64,000 nucleotides of DNA from Secundilactobacillus silagei JCM 19001 (GTDB lineage: Bacteria; Bacillota; Bacilli; Lactobacillales; Lactobacillaceae). The translations under genes and the position numbers were made by a program. A model generated the notes under the pieces. That model made no database searches. It was not told where the DNA came from and saw only the letters and a list, made by a program, of their open reading frames with translations. Location: positions 124,001 through 188,000 of the forward strand of contig NZ_BCMG01000002.1 of the NCBI RefSeq assembly GCF_002217945.1. Direction: 5' to 3'. Below, piece after piece: positions 63,773-64,000 of the stretch (position 1 is the first letter of the stretch; each line of letters opens with the position of its first letter).

Positions 63773-64000
63773 ATGATCGAACTTAAACACCTTGATTTTG
63801 CGTATGAAAAAAATCATCCGATCTTAACGGATCTTTCGGCTAAATTCGGTGAGGCTGGTTCCAATGTCGTGGGTGTTATCGGTCCGAATGGGACTGGTAA
63901 GTCGACCCTGTTTTTGAACTTGGTGGGAATGTTAAAACCCACTGGCGGGCAAATTCTGGTGGATGATCAGCCCATTAACTATTCCAAAAAGGGCTTGAAT
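63773..64000 (+). CDS. cbiO: Cobalt ECF transporter ATPase CbiO (3' end outside window)
   Basis: 76 codons visible from ATG 63773, preceded by GGAGAGGATGA. MIELKHLDFAYE, then Walker A GVIGPNGTGKSTLF at about residues 36-49 and GMLKPTGGQILVDD are typical of ECF ATPases. Starts 3 bp after the cbiQ stop. The rest, and presumably cbiP and later cobalamin genes, lie past the window. Confidence 0.92.
   Translation, partial: MIELKHLDFAYEKNHPILTDLSAKFGEAGSNVVGVIGPNGTGKSTLFLNLVGMLKPTGGQILVDDQPINYSKKGLN

Noticed and set aside
1-64000. Insertion sequences, prophage genes, tRNA or rRNA genes
   Set aside because: No transposase, integrase, phage or structural RNA sequence was recognised on either strand.

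Overview
The window reads as chromosomal DNA of a Gram-positive, heterofermentative lactic acid bacterium of the family Lactobacillaceae. The evidence is a xylulose-5-P/fructose-6-P phosphoketolase gene, KxYKxGK-type signal peptides, LPQT(N/S) sortase signals, YhgE/Pip export proteins and an anaerobic cobalamin operon in the order known from Limosilactobacillus reuteri. Genus cannot be fixed from sequence alone; cobalamin-making heterofermenters such as Secundilactobacillus, Furfurilactobacillus, Levilactobacillus or Limosilactobacillus are all possible.

Region 1 (1-26.2 kb) is a cell-surface locus. Two giant paralogous proteins (over 3100 codons, 5' end outside the window, and 2391 codons) carry an L-type-lectin-like domain, MucBP-like modules and an enormous Gly/Tyr-rich repeat region with a strict four-residue (GX3) rhythm. 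The first has an in-frame TAA just before its sorting signal, so it should be released rather than anchored. Between them sits an alpha-glucoside unit: a LacI-type regulator, diverging from an SLC45/GPH-type transporter and a GH31 alpha-glucosidase, with two perfect 14-bp operators around the promoter. A third, smaller lectin/MucBP adhesin follows.

Region 2 (26.2-47.3 kb) is mixed: a GyrI-like protein; two YhgE/Pip membrane proteins with two TetR regulators; an amidohydrolase/NTF2-like pair; a PepSY lipoprotein; a small secreted protein; a LytTR-DUF3021 pair; phosphoketolase; a MacB-like ABC exporter; an EamA permease; a diacetyl/acetoin reductase; HIT and HesB-like proteins; a decayed YefM-YoeB toxin-antitoxin remnant; and an Rrf2 regulator with a CatB-like acetyltransferase.

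Region 3 (47.6-64 kb) starts with a lone EutJ-like chaperone gene and continues into a tightly packed, mostly overlapping cobalamin operon: ECF S component, cobD, cbiA, B, C, D, E, T, F, G, H, J, cobA-hemD fusion, cbiK, cbiL and the cobalt transporter cbiMNQ(O), the last gene running off the window. Every enzyme from uroporphyrinogen III to cobyrinate a,c-diamide by the anaerobic route is present except a separate precorrin-2 dehydrogenase. CobD and CbiB add the aminopropanol arm. CbiP, CobU/S/C and the 5-aminolevulinate-to-uroporphyrinogen genes would have to lie downstream or elsewhere.
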